A program made the position numbers and the translations under genes. This document shows, piece after piece, positions 19,125 to 28,220 of a DNA stretch of 64,000 bases. The notes under the pieces were generated by a model. It worked only from the letters and a program-made list of their open reading frames with translations. It was not told where the DNA came from and made no database searches. Positions within the stretch are counted from its first letter, which is position 1. Every line of letters starts with the position of its first letter. Source of the DNA: Amycolatopsis sp. MtRt-6 (GTDB taxonomy: Bacteria; Actinomycetota; Actinomycetes; Mycobacteriales; Pseudonocardiaceae); NCBI RefSeq assembly GCF_017308975.1, contig NZ_JADWPD010000002.1, positions 62,001 to 126,000 of the forward strand, read 5' to 3'.

Positions 19125-20618
19125 GTGAAGATCACCCGACTCGCCCAGGGGCTGCTGGCCGGGCTGCTGGGGTGCGCCGCCCTGGCCGTCCCGGCGGCCG
19201 TCGGCGCCGCGACCGCCCAGGCCGACGTGGCCAGCACGCTGGTGTTCACCAAGAACACCGAGGGCCACGACTGTTACCGCATCCCGACCATCGTCAAGGC
19301 CAACAACGGCGACCTGCTCGCCTTCGCCGAGGGCCGCAACGGCGGCGCCACCTTCTGCAACGACCTCGGCAAGATCGACCTCGTCATGAAGCGCTCGACC
19401 GACGGCGGCAAGACGTGGGGCGCGCTGAACACCGTCATCACCGCGTTCGGTGACGTGAAGGGCAACCCCGCGCCGATCGTCATCCCGGGCAGCAACCGGA
19501 TCGTGCTGCTGTCGACCATGCAGTGCTTCACCAGTCCCGACTGCGGCCGGATCCCGCGCGTGTCCATCAGCGAGGACAACGGGAAGACGTGGGGCGCGCC
19601 GAAGACGCTGACCACGGAGCTCGGCTTCTCGTCGGCGCCGGGCTGGCTGGCCACCGGGCCCTCGCACGGGATCGTGCTGACGCGCGGCGCGCACAAGGGC
19701 CGGCTCGTCGCCGGGATGAGCTACTCGAACATCGGCGCGCTGATCTACAGCGACGACCAGGGCAGTACCTGGCACCTCGGCGCCACCGACAAGCCGACGA
19801 CGAGTGCGCTGAACCCGCAGGAGATCAGCGTCACGGAGCTGCTGGACGGCCGGGTCTACGCGGCCGCGCGCAACCAGGCCAACGACGGCAACAAGTGCCT
19901 CGAGGGCGGCACGCGCAACCGCGCCTTCGCGATCAGCTCGGACGGCGCCGAGACCTTCAGCCAGAAGTTCACCTACGCCACCGACCTCGTCGCGCCGACC
20001 GTCGAGGGCTCGACGGCGCGGATGAGCGCGACCGACACCGGCGGCAAGTACAACCGCATCGTCTTCGCGGCCCCGTCCGTCTGCGACCGGCGCAAGGAGC
20101 TGCGGATCCACTCGTCCTTCGACGAGGGCGCCAACTGGACCGGCACCGCGGGCAGCCTGCTCGTGTGGGGCCAGGACGCGGCGTACTCCGACATGGTCCA
20201 GCTGTCGCAGTCGTCGGTCGGCGTGCTGTTCGAGGCCGGCCCGGAGTTCCACGCGAACGACACGATCCGGTACGCCTCGGTCAGCGAGGCCGCGCTCGGC
20301 GCCCCGGCCTGCGGTGGCGGCTACAGCGTCATCGACTCCGCCCCGCTGGGCACCGGCGGCGCGGCCGGCACGGTCTACCTGTCGTACAACGCGGCCAACG
20401 GCCAGAACTGCGTCAGCACCATGAAGAACGCCTCCGCCGGGACGGCCACCGCGACCTCGAGCTACCTGGAGGTCCAGGGCTCGGCGCGGCAGACGGACTC
20501 GGGTTCGTTCTCCTACTTCGCCGGCCCGGTCAAGGCCACGGCGGCGAACAAGTGCGTGAAGTGGGGCGGCTCGGCCGGCGGCCAGGCCTACAACAGCGAG
20601 TTCGAGCACTGCGGCTGA
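19125..20618 (+). CDS. Secreted exo-alpha-sialidase (GH33)
   Basis: This is a 497-residue extracellular sialidase that releases terminal sialic acid from glycoconjugates. The signal peptide ends near residue 33 (TAQA). The FRIP motif appears as YRIP with Arg52 of the catalytic arginine triad, and Asp boxes stand at STDGGKTW, SEDNGKTW, SDDQGSTW and the degenerate FDEGANW. Residues about 365-497 continue as a Gly/Ser/Ala-rich part without an obvious known module. The GTG start has AGGGAG upstream. Flanking context is unrelated, so it is probably monocistronic; the hairpin after it is bidirectional. Confidence 0.92.
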   Translation: MKITRLAQGLLAGLLGCAALAVPAAVGAATAQADVASTLVFTKNTEGHDCYRIPTIVKANNGDLLAFAEGRNGGATFCNDLGKIDLVMKRSTDGGKTWGALNTVITAFGDVKGNPAPIVIPGSNRIVLLSTMQCFTSPDCGRIPRVSISEDNGKTWGAPKTLTTELGFSSAPGWLATGPSHGIVLTRGAHKGRLVAGMSYSNIGALIYSDDQGSTWHLGATDKPTTSALNPQEISVTELLDGRVYAAARNQANDGNKCLEGGTRNRAFAISSDGAETFSQKFTYATDLVAPTVEGSTARMSATDTGGKYNRIVFAAPSVCDRRKELRIHSSFDEGANWTGTAGSLLVWGQDAAYSDMVQLSQSSVGVLFEAGPEFHANDTIRYASVSEAALGAPACGGGYSVIDSAPLGTGGAAGTVYLSYNAANGQNCVSTMKNASAGTATATSSYLEVQGSARQTDSGSFSYFAGPVKATAANKCVKWGGSAGGQAYNSEFEHCG

Positions 20619-20619
20619 A

Positions 20620-20658
20620 CCGAACAGGGACCCGCCCCGTGGGCGGGTCCCTGTTCGG
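20620..20658. terminator. Bidirectional terminator
   Basis: An 18-base perfect stem (arms 20620-20637 and 20641-20658, core GGACCCGCCC / GGGCGGGTCC) with a 3-base loop lies between the convergent sialidase and MmpS-like genes and should serve both. Confidence 0.85.
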
Positions 20659-20669
20659 CGGCGTGGGCG

Positions 20670-21272
20670 TCAGAAGCCGGTGCAGCTGGCCACCGCGTAC
20701 TCCCCGGACGCGGTCGCCGTCTTGACCTCCTTGCCGTCCACGACGACCTTGCAGGTCACCGAGCCGCCGTTCTCGCCGGTGGTCGCGGTGAACGCCCCGA
20801 CGTAGATGCCGGTGGCCTCGACCGTCTTGGTCCACGGCACGGCCGCGCCGGCCTCGCTCTTGACCGAGGCCGCCTGCTCGAAGGTGCTGTAGTCGATGTC
20901 GGCGGTCTTCGCCGTCCCGCTCACCGAGTAGACGATGGTGTGCTTCTGGTCGGCCTGCTCCTTGACGTCGCTGATCGCGCTGCCGATCACCACCACCCAC
21001 AGGATGCTCACGACCAGCCCGAGCACCGAAACGATGATGCCCGCGATCGAAAGCCCCTTGTTGGTCGCCTTTCCGGCGCGCACCCGCGCCAGGCCGACCG
21101 CGGACAGGATCAGGCCCAGCACGACCAGCGGCCACGCGACCACGCCGACGAACGGGATCGGCGAGAACACCAGCCCGACCAGGCCGAGGACGAAGCCGGC
21201 CGTGCCCAGGCCGTTGCGCGGCGGAGCAGCCTGGGGGGCCGGGTACTGCTGGATCGGGGTGTAGTCGGTCAT
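20670..21272 (-). CDS. DUF4190 membrane protein with MmpS-like C-terminal domain
   Basis: This 200-residue protein starts with a Pro/Gln-rich cytoplasmic tail (YTPIQQYPAPQAAPPRNG), then two membrane helices around residues 23-45 and 47-67 and another at about 75-98 as in DUF4190. The external domain (HTIVYSVSGTAKTADIDYST, VTCKVVVDGKEVKTATASGE, AVASC) resembles MmpS accessory proteins of mycobacteria, which partner with MmpL transporters. No MmpL gene is adjacent. The ATG at 21272 has AAGGAAAA upstream. It is divergent from the two-component system and may be its target, which is a guess from position. Confidence 0.8.
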   Translation of the reverse strand: MTDYTPIQQYPAPQAAPPRNGLGTAGFVLGLVGLVFSPIPFVGVVAWPLVVLGLILSAVGLARVRAGKATNKGLSIAGIIVSVLGLVVSILWVVVIGSAISDVKEQADQKHTIVYSVSGTAKTADIDYSTFEQAASVKSEAGAAVPWTKTVEATGIYVGAFTATTGENGGSVTCKVVVDGKEVKTATASGEYAVASCTGF

Positions 21273-21441
21273 CGGGGTTTTCCTTTCACCTCTGCTTGAC
21301 GGCGAGAAGGAAACCAGCGCCGCGGGGCGGCCCGCGTCATCCGCAAGCCTTGAGCTGTTACGACGAAAGTCGTCACCGGCGGCGGGGTCTCCGAGCGGAA
21401 GGGCTGATGGTCGCGCGGATGCCGCCTCGTAGGCTTTCCTC

Positions 21442-22641
21442 ATGGGACAGTCCGTGCTTCGCACGATGTACACCGTGCTCGCCGTCGCGGCGGGCGTGCT
21501 GAGCAGCACGGTCAACATCTCTCTGGCCAGCGCCGTGCCCGGGAGCACCACCACGGACATCCCGGTGCTGGGGCTGTTCGGCTGGTTCGCCGGGGTCGGC
21601 GCCGCGGTGATGCTGGTCTGGCGGCATCGCTGGCCGCTGCTCGTGACCGGCATCGCGCTGGTGCCGCCGCTGCTGCTGACCGGCGACGCGATGGCGGCGC
21701 TGATCGCCCTCGCCGCGTTCACGGCCCGGTACGTCGGCTGGTGGCGGTGGAGCGCGGCGACGCTGGTGTTCGCGGCGACCGGCGTCGCGGTCTGGAACGA
21801 TGCCAGCCGCTTCGCGGGGGCGTCGATCGCCGAAGCCTGGCTGTCGACCGGAAGCACCGCGGCCAAGCTCGTCGGGGTGGTGGTGACCGCGCTGCTGTTC
21901 ACCGCCGTCCCGCTCACCGTCGGGATCGTCCGGCACAGCCTCGCCGAGACGCGCCGCCGGATCGCCGAGCAGGAGGCGCTGCGCGACCAGATGGCGCGCC
22001 GGGAGGAGCAGGCGCGGATCGCCCGCGAGATGCACGACGTCCTCGGGCACCGGCTGTCCCTGCTTTCGTTGCAGGCAGGCGCTTTGGAGGTCACGGCAGG
22101 CACCACACCGGATGCGGCGGAAGCGGCCAAGACGGTGCGGACCACCGCGCGGCAGTCGCTCGACGACCTGCGGCAGGTGATCGGCGTCCTGCGTGGCTCG
22201 GGCTTCGCCGACCGCGCGCCCGGCGGGCCCGCGGAGCCGCCCCAGCCGGCGCTGTCCGACATCCCCGAGCTCGTCACCGGCGCGCGCCAGGCGGGTCTGG
22301 CGGTCAACGTGACGATCCTGCTCGACCAGGCGTCGACGGCCCCGCCCCCGCTCGGCACAGCGGCCTACCGGATCCTCCAGGAGGCGCTGACCAACGTCCT
22401 GCGGCACGCCCCGGGAGCACCGGCGGAGGTGCTGGTCCGCGGCGGCCCGGGCGCCGGGCTGTCGCTGGAGGTGTTCAACCCGCTGCCGCCGACCCCGGTG
22501 CCGTCACCGGGGTCGGGCACCGGGCTCACCGGCGTCAACGAGCGGGTTTCCCTGCTCGGCGGCTCCCTGTCGGCGGGCCCGGTCGACGAGCGGACGTTCG
22601 CGTTGCGGGCCTGGCTGCCGTGGGTGACACCGGCGCCCTAG
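21442..22641 (+). CDS. NarL-type sensor histidine kinase
   Basis: This 399-residue kinase has four to five N-terminal membrane helices (residues about 5-170) with almost no extracellular domain, suggesting it senses a membrane or intramembrane signal. A HisKA_3 domain carries the phosphorylated His198 in REMHDVLGHRLSLLSLQ, and the ATPase shows EALTNVLRHAPG (N box) and GTGLTGVNERVSLLGG (G box). It is followed 9 bases later by its response regulator. The architecture is the actinobacterial DesK/LiaS-like kind. The signal is unknown. Confidence 0.93.
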   Translation: MGQSVLRTMYTVLAVAAGVLSSTVNISLASAVPGSTTTDIPVLGLFGWFAGVGAAVMLVWRHRWPLLVTGIALVPPLLLTGDAMAALIALAAFTARYVGWWRWSAATLVFAATGVAVWNDASRFAGASIAEAWLSTGSTAAKLVGVVVTALLFTAVPLTVGIVRHSLAETRRRIAEQEALRDQMARREEQARIAREMHDVLGHRLSLLSLQAGALEVTAGTTPDAAEAAKTVRTTARQSLDDLRQVIGVLRGSGFADRAPGGPAEPPQPALSDIPELVTGARQAGLAVNVTILLDQASTAPPPLGTAAYRILQEALTNVLRHAPGAPAEVLVRGGPGAGLSLEVFNPLPPTPVPSPGSGTGLTGVNERVSLLGGSLSAGPVDERTFALRAWLPWVTPAP

Positions 22642-22650
22642 CATGGGCGG

Positions 22651-23310
22651 GTGAGCGTGCGCGTACTGCTCGTCGACGACGACCCGCTGGTCCGCACCGG
22701 ACTGTCGATGATCCTGGGCAGCACGCCCGATCTGCGGGTGGTGGCCGAAGCCGGCGACGGCGACGAAGCGGTCCAGCAGGTCGCCCGCCACGCGCCGGAC
22801 GTGGTCATCATGGACATCCGCATGCGCCGGATGAACGGCCTGGTCGCGACGGCGGCGGTGCTGGCCCAGCCGCGGCCGCCGAAGGTCCTGATCCTGACGA
22901 CGTTCGACCTGGACGAGTACGTGTTCGAGGCACTGGCGGCCGGAGCAAGCGGATTCCTGCTGAAGGAAGGCTCCCCGCAGGAGATCATCGACGGCGTCCG
23001 CGTGGTGGCGAACGGCGACGCGATGTTGTCACCGCGGACGACGAAGCAGCTGATCGGCCAGTTCGTGGCGGCGCGGGCCAACCCGCGGCGAGCCCGGGCC
23101 CAGGCGAGGCTTGAGCTGCTGAGCGACCGCGAACGCCAGATCGTGACGGCGGTGGCCCAGGGCAAGCCGAACGCGGAGATCGCGGCGGAGCTGTTCTTGA
23201 GCGAGGCCACGGTGAAGACGCACATCACGCGGACGTTCGCGAAGCTCGACGTGTCGAACCGGGTGCAGCTGACGATCTTCGCCTACGAAGCGGCGCTCGT
23301 GACGCCGTGA
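22651..23310 (+). CDS. LuxR/NarL-type response regulator
   Basis: This 219-residue regulator has a receiver domain with acidic pocket DDDP and phosphoacceptor Asp55 in VVIMDIRMRRMNG, and a C-terminal LuxR helix-turn-helix (LLSDRERQIVTAVAQG, EIAAELFLSEATVKTHITR). The GTG start is 9 bases after the kinase gene and the two are certainly a pair. It is convergent, with one base between, with the SHS-type transporter gene. The likely target is either itself or the divergent MmpS-like gene. Confidence 0.95.
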   Translation: MSVRVLLVDDDPLVRTGLSMILGSTPDLRVVAEAGDGDEAVQQVARHAPDVVIMDIRMRRMNGLVATAAVLAQPRPPKVLILTTFDLDEYVFEALAAGASGFLLKEGSPQEIIDGVRVVANGDAMLSPRTTKQLIGQFVAARANPRRARAQARLELLSDRERQIVTAVAQGKPNAEIAAELFLSEATVKTHITRTFAKLDVSNRVQLTIFAYEAALVTP

Positions 23311-23311
23311 G

Positions 23312-24607
23312 CTACTTCGACCCCGCCGGCGCGGTGGCCACCGCGGACTCGCCGAACCGGATGCCCTTCGCCTCCTTCCCGATCGCCGTCAGCACCGCCA
23401 CCGCGACCAGTCCCGGGACCACCGTCCACACCAGAGCCGAGGTGTAGCCGTGGGACTCCGCGATCGCCTGCTGGATCGGCAGGTTCAGCGCCGCCAGCAG
23501 GTTGCCCAGCTGGTACGTCACTCCCGGGTAGAAGCCGCGGATGGCGTCCGGGGACATCTCCGTCAGGTGCGCCGGGATCACGCCCCACGCCCCCTGCACC
23601 ATGATCTGCATCAGGAACGACCCCAGCGCCAGCATCCCCGCCCCGTGGTCGAACGCGAAGATCGGGATCACCGGCAAGCCCAGCACCGCCGCCGTCACGA
23701 TGGTGCGGCGGCGGCCCAGCCGCTCCGACAACGCCCCGAACGTCAGGCCGCCGATGATGGCTCCGATGTTGTACAGCACCGCTATCCACGTGCTCGTCGC
23801 CGCGCTCAGGCCCGCGCCGCCGTTGTCGTGGGCCTTCAGGAAGCTCGGGTAGACGTCCTGGGTGCCGTGGCTCATCCAGTTGAACGCCGTCATCAGCAGG
23901 ATCAGGTACCCGAAGCGGCGGATCACCTTGGGGTTCAGCAGGATGTCCGTGACCGACGTGCGGGTCACCTTCAGCTTCTCGCGCGCCGCCTCCCACACCT
24001 CCGACTCGCGGACGCGGGCGCGGATCAGCAGGCTGATCAGCGCCGGGAAGATGCTCAGCACGAAGATCCAGCGCCACGGCAGGTCCAGCGCCGAGTGGAA
24101 CAGCAGGTACGCCAGCGCCGCGAGCAGGTAGCCGATCGAATAGCCGACCTGCAGCAGGCCCGAGAAGAACCCGCGGCGCTCCGGCGGGATCTTCTCCATC
24201 GCCAGCGCCGCGCCCAGGCCCCACTCGCCGCCCATGCCGATGCCGTACACGAACCGCAGCACCAGGAGCACCGTGAAGTTCGGCGCGAACGCGCACAGCA
24301 GGCCGGCCACCGAATACAGCACGACGTCGGCCATCAGCGGGATCCGGCGGCCGACGCGGTCGGCCCACAGGCCGAACAGGAGCGCGCCGACCGGGCGCAT
24401 CACCAGCGTCGCCGTCGTGATGAACGCCAGCTGCGTCGCCGTCGCGCCGAACGAGGCGTCCTTCGCGATGTCCGCCAGGACGAACACGACGAGGAAGTAG
24501 TCGAACGAGTCCATGCTCCAGCCGAGCAGCGCCGCGAGGAACGCGTTGCGCTGGTCCGATGTAAGCGCTTTCTTCCGCGTCGTCCGATTCGGCTGCCGTT
24601 CCGTCAC
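23312..24607 (-). CDS. MFS carboxylate or sialate:H+ symporter (SHS-like)
   Basis: This twelve-helix MFS protein (about 431 residues from the GTG at 24607) opens with [20 protein letters not shown] and has [11 protein letters not shown] between helices 2 and 3, [20 protein letters not shown], and [20 protein letters not shown]. This pattern is that of the sialate:H+ symporter family, which includes NanT and the lactate carrier Jen1. A secreted sialidase is encoded 4 kb away, so sialic acid is a tempting substrate, but no nanA/nanE/nanK genes are here and a carboxylate is equally possible. Upstream in-frame starts at 24634 and 24661 exist; none has a good ribosome site. Confidence 0.82.
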   Translation of the reverse strand: MTERQPNRTTRKKALTSDQRNAFLAALLGWSMDSFDYFLVVFVLADIAKDASFGATATQLAFITTATLVMRPVGALLFGLWADRVGRRIPLMADVVLYSVAGLLCAFAPNFTVLLVLRFVYGIGMGGEWGLGAALAMEKIPPERRGFFSGLLQVGYSIGYLLAALAYLLFHSALDLPWRWIFVLSIFPALISLLIRARVRESEVWEAAREKLKVTRTSVTDILLNPKVIRRFGYLILLMTAFNWMSHGTQDVYPSFLKAHDNGGAGLSAATSTWIAVLYNIGAIIGGLTFGALSERLGRRRTIVTAAVLGLPVIPIFAFDHGAGMLALGSFLMQIMVQGAWGVIPAHLTEMSPDAIRGFYPGVTYQLGNLLAALNLPIQQAIAESHGYTSALVWTVVPGLVAVAVLTAIGKEAKGIRFGESAVATAPAGSK

Positions 24608-24685
24608 GTTCGCCCCGTTCCGTCGGTTTCCCACGGGAAGACCTCGGGCCCGGTTTAGCACCCACCACCCCGGGCGGGCAAGGGA

Positions 24686-25192
24686 TCAGAGCGCGACGCG
24701 GGTGCGGACCCGGCGGCCGACGTCCCGGGCCCAGGCCCGGATCCGGTCCCAGTCGCGGAAGTCGCCGGCCCGCCGGCCCGACGCGAGCAGCTTCGGGATC
24801 AGGCCGCGCACGGTCGCCGGGTCGAGCCTGCCGCCGAAGGTGGCCGTGCGCTCGGCGTCGACGCGCGCGGCCAGCAGTGCCACGTTCGCCGGCAGGCTGA
24901 CCTGGTGCGTGGCCGCGCCGGGGCCGCACGGTCCGCTGTGGAACAACCACACCGGACGCTCGGCGAGTGCCCGGGCGTTGCGCTCCAGCAGCCGGACGGC
25001 TTCCGGCCGCCACCGGTGGTAGTACAGCGCACTGCCGACGACGACCGCGGCGTAGTGCTCGACGCCGGCCACGTCGGCGGCGTCGCGCACGTCGACGGTG
25101 AGGCCCGCTTCACCGAGCTCGGCGGCGATGACCTCGGCGATCTGCCGGGTTCCGCCGTGGCGCCCGGCGTAGGCGACGAGGACTGCGGTCAT
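24686..25192 (-). CDS. Flavodoxin-domain protein
   Basis: This 168-residue protein is a flavodoxin-fold protein of the PF12724 (HemG-like) kind. The FMN phosphate loop is AYAGRHGGTRQIAEVIAAEL at the N-terminus, followed by YAAVVVGSALYYHRWRP and the third strand VWLFHSGPCG. It might be a protoporphyrinogen oxidase-like enzyme or a small electron carrier. It lies 117 bases downstream of a reductase-less nitric oxide synthase on the same strand, which raises the chance that it donates electrons to it; this is inference. Confidence 0.8.
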   Translation of the reverse strand: MTAVLVAYAGRHGGTRQIAEVIAAELGEAGLTVDVRDAADVAGVEHYAAVVVGSALYYHRWRPEAVRLLERNARALAERPVWLFHSGPCGPGAATHQVSLPANVALLAARVDAERTATFGGRLDPATVRGLIPKLLASGRRAGDFRDWDRIRAWARDVGRRVRTRVAL

Positions 25193-25309
25193 GCGTCCAT
25201 TGTTGGCCCTCGCGGACCGGACTGCCCCGTGGGTCGCGCACGATCCGCCGAACGGGCGCTTCCACGCTACTCTCCGCGGTTCTCACGGCGGCGGCAGGAA
25301 CGCGGGTCG

Positions 25310-26437
25310 CTATGATGGGTCCGGTTCGTCGTAGTAGCGGTGGAAAACGGCGGTCTGCCCGCCGGACAACGGCGGCACGATCCAGCTCCACTCCGCGGGG
25401 CACCGGCGCCCGGCCCGCTCCTCACGCTCCAGGTGGGACAGGAACCGGTGCGACTCCGTGTGGTGGTCGGCCATCGTGACGCCGGCCGCGTCGAAGGAGT
25501 GCTGCACGGCCAGCGTCAGCTCCACCAGCGCCCGGTCCCGCCACAGCGTGCGCTCGGACGCGGTGTCGAGGCCCATCAGCTGGGCGATCACCGGCAGCAG
25601 GTCGTACCGCTGCTCGTCGGCCAGGTTGCGGGCGCCGACCTCGGTGCCGAGGTACCAGCCGTTGAACGGCGCGGCCGGGTAGGTGACGCCACCGATCTCC
25701 AGCGGCATGTTGCTGATCGCCGGCACGGCGTGCCAGCGCAGCCCCAGCCCGGCGAACCAGCGGTGGTCCGGGTGGGTCAGCGGCACCTCCAGGACGGCGT
25801 CCGGCGGCACCGTGAACAGCCGCGGCTCGCCGGGCTCGGCCTCGATCAGCAGCGGCAGGACGTCGAAGGAGCCTCTTCGCTCCGGCGGCCGCCAGCCGAG
25901 TCTTCGCACCTGCTCGGTGAACTCGGCGTACCGCGGGTCGCCGAGGACGGAGCCGTCCTCGAAGCGGTACCCGGCGTACCGGATGAGCTGCTCGTTGTGG
26001 ATGCGCGGTCCCGGCACCGCCGGGGTGTCGGGCGCGAAGACGGTGACCGTCGGCCGGATGCGGCCACCCCGCGTCGCCTGGCGCAGGTGGGCGACACACT
26101 CGCCGGCGATCGCGGCCGCGCCGGTGACCCGGCGGCGATCGCGGATCCGCAGGCTGCGCCAGTACAGCCGGCCGATGCAGCGCGCCGAGTTGCGCCACGC
26201 GACGCGCGCGCCGTACGCCAGCTCGGCGGGGGTGTGCCGGTACGTCCCGGTTTCCATGATTTCGGCGCGCACCCGCGCCAGGCGGGTCTCGAACCGCTCG
26301 CCCGCTTCCGCGGCGCCTTCGGCGAACATCCGGTCCAGGAATTCCTCCGCTTCCGCGGAATCGACGCTCTGCTCCTCCGAGACGCGCTGGGGGTAAACCG
26401 GCAGCGGGGGCGTCACCCGGTCGGGGGTAACGGTCAC
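25310..26437 (-). CDS. nos: Nitric oxide synthase, oxygenase domain only
   Basis: This 375-residue bacterial NOS oxygenase oxidises L-arginine to citrulline and NO with haem and a pterin cofactor. The proximal haem ligand is Cys87 in WRNSARCIGR, and the arginine-binding Glu266 is in FNGWYLGTEVGARNLAD, followed by RYDLLPVIAQLMGLDT. PAEWSWIVPPLSGG near the end is the pterin region. There is no reductase domain, as in Bacillus and Streptomyces, so a partner flavoprotein is needed. The GTG at 26437 is the best start: the frame continues to 26674 but the added residues are unlike the family. The zinc-binding N-hook of animal enzymes is absent. Confidence 0.96.
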   Translation of the reverse strand: MTVTPDRVTPPLPVYPQRVSEEQSVDSAEAEEFLDRMFAEGAAEAGERFETRLARVRAEIMETGTYRHTPAELAYGARVAWRNSARCIGRLYWRSLRIRDRRRVTGAAAIAGECVAHLRQATRGGRIRPTVTVFAPDTPAVPGPRIHNEQLIRYAGYRFEDGSVLGDPRYAEFTEQVRRLGWRPPERRGSFDVLPLLIEAEPGEPRLFTVPPDAVLEVPLTHPDHRWFAGLGLRWHAVPAISNMPLEIGGVTYPAAPFNGWYLGTEVGARNLADEQRYDLLPVIAQLMGLDTASERTLWRDRALVELTLAVQHSFDAAGVTMADHHTESHRFLSHLEREERAGRRCPAEWSWIVPPLSGGQTAVFHRYYDEPDPS

Positions 26438-26866
26438 CGCGTTTCCCCACTCTCCGAAATCGCGATCTGCATCCCGACGAAAAGGTCCACCGTTCCTCCG
26501 AAGGTCGCCGTCGACACTGCCGGCCGGAAGTCCCCACTGCCCTGGGAACTCCGGCCAGACGGGGGAGGATACCCCACGTTTCGCGAGGTGGACTCCACCA
26601 GTCGGGAACGACGTCCCGGCGATCCCGGAATGCCAGGGCACACCGGGTCGAGCTGAAAAAACAACTGTCACCAAGCGTTATTCGGACATGGCGCAGCGCG
26701 TTTTCCGTCAATCGATCACGCCGCGCCGCAAAAGCACCGTGATCCTTTTCCGGGTGGCGGCATACGTCTTTTCGTGGGCATTCGCCGAACGGCCTTCACC
26801 GGGGGCGGCCGCCCGGGTACGCGCGCCCGCGTTAGAGTCGCGGTGACCGGCAGAGGAGGACGTTTC
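26438..26866. other. Divergent intergenic region between nos and cobW-type gene
   Basis: The 429 bases carry the promoters of both flanking genes. No coding frame is convincing. The middle (26645-26775) is richer in A/T (ctgaaaaaacaactgtca) than the surroundings, as expected for promoter DNA. I looked for a Zur-type box near the GTPase gene and did not see a convincing one. Confidence 0.5.
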
Positions 26867-27895
26867 GTGAAGGCCAGGCGGATCCCCGTGGTCCTCGTCG
26901 CCGGGTTCCTCGGCGCGGGCAAGACGACGCTGCTCAACCACCTGCTCGCCAACCGCGAGGGCGCCCGGGTCGGCGTCGTCGTCAACGACTTCGGCCAGGT
27001 GAACGTCGACGCGCTCGCCGTCGCCGGCCAGGTCGACACGATGGTCTCGCTCGGCAACGGCTGCCTCTGCTGCGCGGTCGACGCGAGCGGGCTGGACGCG
27101 ATGCTCGGGCGGCTGTCGAGCGCCGAGGCGGGCATCGACGTCATCGTCGTCGAAGCCAGCGGCATCGCCGAGCCCCGCGACCTCATCCGGCTGATGATCG
27201 CCAGCGAGAACCCGGACATCCGCTACGGCGGGCTGGCCGAGGTCGTCGACGCCGCGGAGTTCGAGGCCGCGCGCGAGCGCCACCCGGAACTGGCCGACCA
27301 CCTGCGGCTGGCCGACCTCGTGGTGCTGAACAAGGCCGACCGGGTGCCCGCCGAGGCGCTCGCGAAGCTCACCGCGACCGTCGAAGAGCTGGCGCCCGGC
27401 CGCCCGCTGCTGGTCACCGAGCACGGCCGGGTCGACCCGCGGCTGTTCTTCGACCCGGAACCCCGCGGCGAGCGGGCCGGGCAGCTGTCGTTCGACGACC
27501 TGCGCGAGGACGACCACCACGACCACGCGCACCACCTGCACGCCGAGTACCAGACGGTCACCTTCACCGCCGAAACGCCGCTCGCGCCGCGGGCCTTCGT
27601 CGAGTTCCTCGAGCGGCGGCCGGCCGGACTTTACCGGATGAAGGGGCAGGCCGACTTCGGTCCCACCGGCCCGAAAGCGCGCTTCCACCTGCACACCGTC
27701 GGCGGGTTCGTGCAGCTGGAGCGATCGGCCTGGCCGCCGGGCGAGCCGCGGCGGACCGAGCTGGTGCTGATCGGCGCCGGTATCGACACCGACGCCGTGC
27801 TCGCCGACCTGGGCCGCTGCCTCGCCGAGGACCCGGGCACCGTGGACGAGCGCGGCCTGCTGCACGTCCTGCGTTACCTGCCCGACGAGGCCTGA
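26867..27895 (+). CDS. CobW/COG0523 family metallochaperone GTPase
   Basis: This 342-residue P-loop GTPase is proposed to deliver zinc, cobalt or another metal to client proteins. Walker A is GAGKTT (residues 16-21), the metal-binding CXCC motif is CLCC (66-69), and the histidine-rich stretch DDHHDHAHHLHAE (about residues 210-222) is typical of zinc-handling members. A CobW C-terminal domain follows (QTVTFTAETPLAPRAFVEFL, FVQLERSAWPPGEPRRTELV). I chose the GTG at 26867 because GAGGAGG lies just upstream; the longer frame is leader. Its client may be anywhere; no metal transporter is adjacent. Confidence 0.92.
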   Translation: MKARRIPVVLVAGFLGAGKTTLLNHLLANREGARVGVVVNDFGQVNVDALAVAGQVDTMVSLGNGCLCCAVDASGLDAMLGRLSSAEAGIDVIVVEASGIAEPRDLIRLMIASENPDIRYGGLAEVVDAAEFEAARERHPELADHLRLADLVVLNKADRVPAEALAKLTATVEELAPGRPLLVTEHGRVDPRLFFDPEPRGERAGQLSFDDLREDDHHDHAHHLHAEYQTVTFTAETPLAPRAFVEFLERRPAGLYRMKGQADFGPTGPKARFHLHTVGGFVQLERSAWPPGEPRRTELVLIGAGIDTDAVLADLGRCLAEDPGTVDERGLLHVLRYLPDEA

Positions 27896-27929
27896 CCGCG
27901 TCCCGCCACGCCGAAGATCGGCAAATGCG

Positions 27930-27948
27930 GCGCCGGTCCGGCCGGCGC
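27930..27948 (+). terminator. Small hairpin after the CobW-type gene
   Basis: GCGCCGG (27930-27936) pairs with CCGGCGC (27942-27948) around a 5-base loop, 35 bases after the stop. It is short, so it may be a weak terminator. Confidence 0.4.
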
Positions 27949-27965
27949 GACGGACACTGACCGCC

Positions 27966-28220
27966 ATGACGACCACCGCGGTGAGCGCGCCACGCTGGTA
28001 CCTGGTCGGCGTGCTGCCCGAAGACGTTCCGCTGGCCCACCTGATGACCCGCTCCGGCGACCTGCGCTACCGGCGTTCGGCCTGCGGTGAGCGGGAGTCC
28101 CGCAGCTGGAAGCTGCTGGACCCGGCCACGTCCGAGGTGACGCCGTGCCCGGCGTGCCTCGCCACGCTGTCCGGCGTCGGCGAGGACCGGGGCCAGCTCG
28201 CCCTCGACCTGCGGGTCTAG
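27966..28220 (+). CDS. Small hypothetical protein with Cys pairs
   Basis: This 84-residue protein is not one I recognise. It has SACGERESRS in the middle and a CPAC pair near residue 60, so a Cys4-type metal site is possible. Codon usage is normal for the genome. Its stop codon shares the CTAG tetranucleotide with the convergent TetR gene, which supports it being a real, packed gene. No operon partner is evident. Confidence 0.6.
   Translation: MTTTAVSAPRWYLVGVLPEDVPLAHLMTRSGDLRYRRSACGERESRSWKLLDPATSEVTPCPACLATLSGVGEDRGQLALDLRV

Noticed and set aside
26645..26866. A Zur box in front of the COG0523 GTPase gene
   Set aside because: No sequence close to the TGAAAATGATTTTCA-type consensus is present; the A/T-rich part is not symmetrical.
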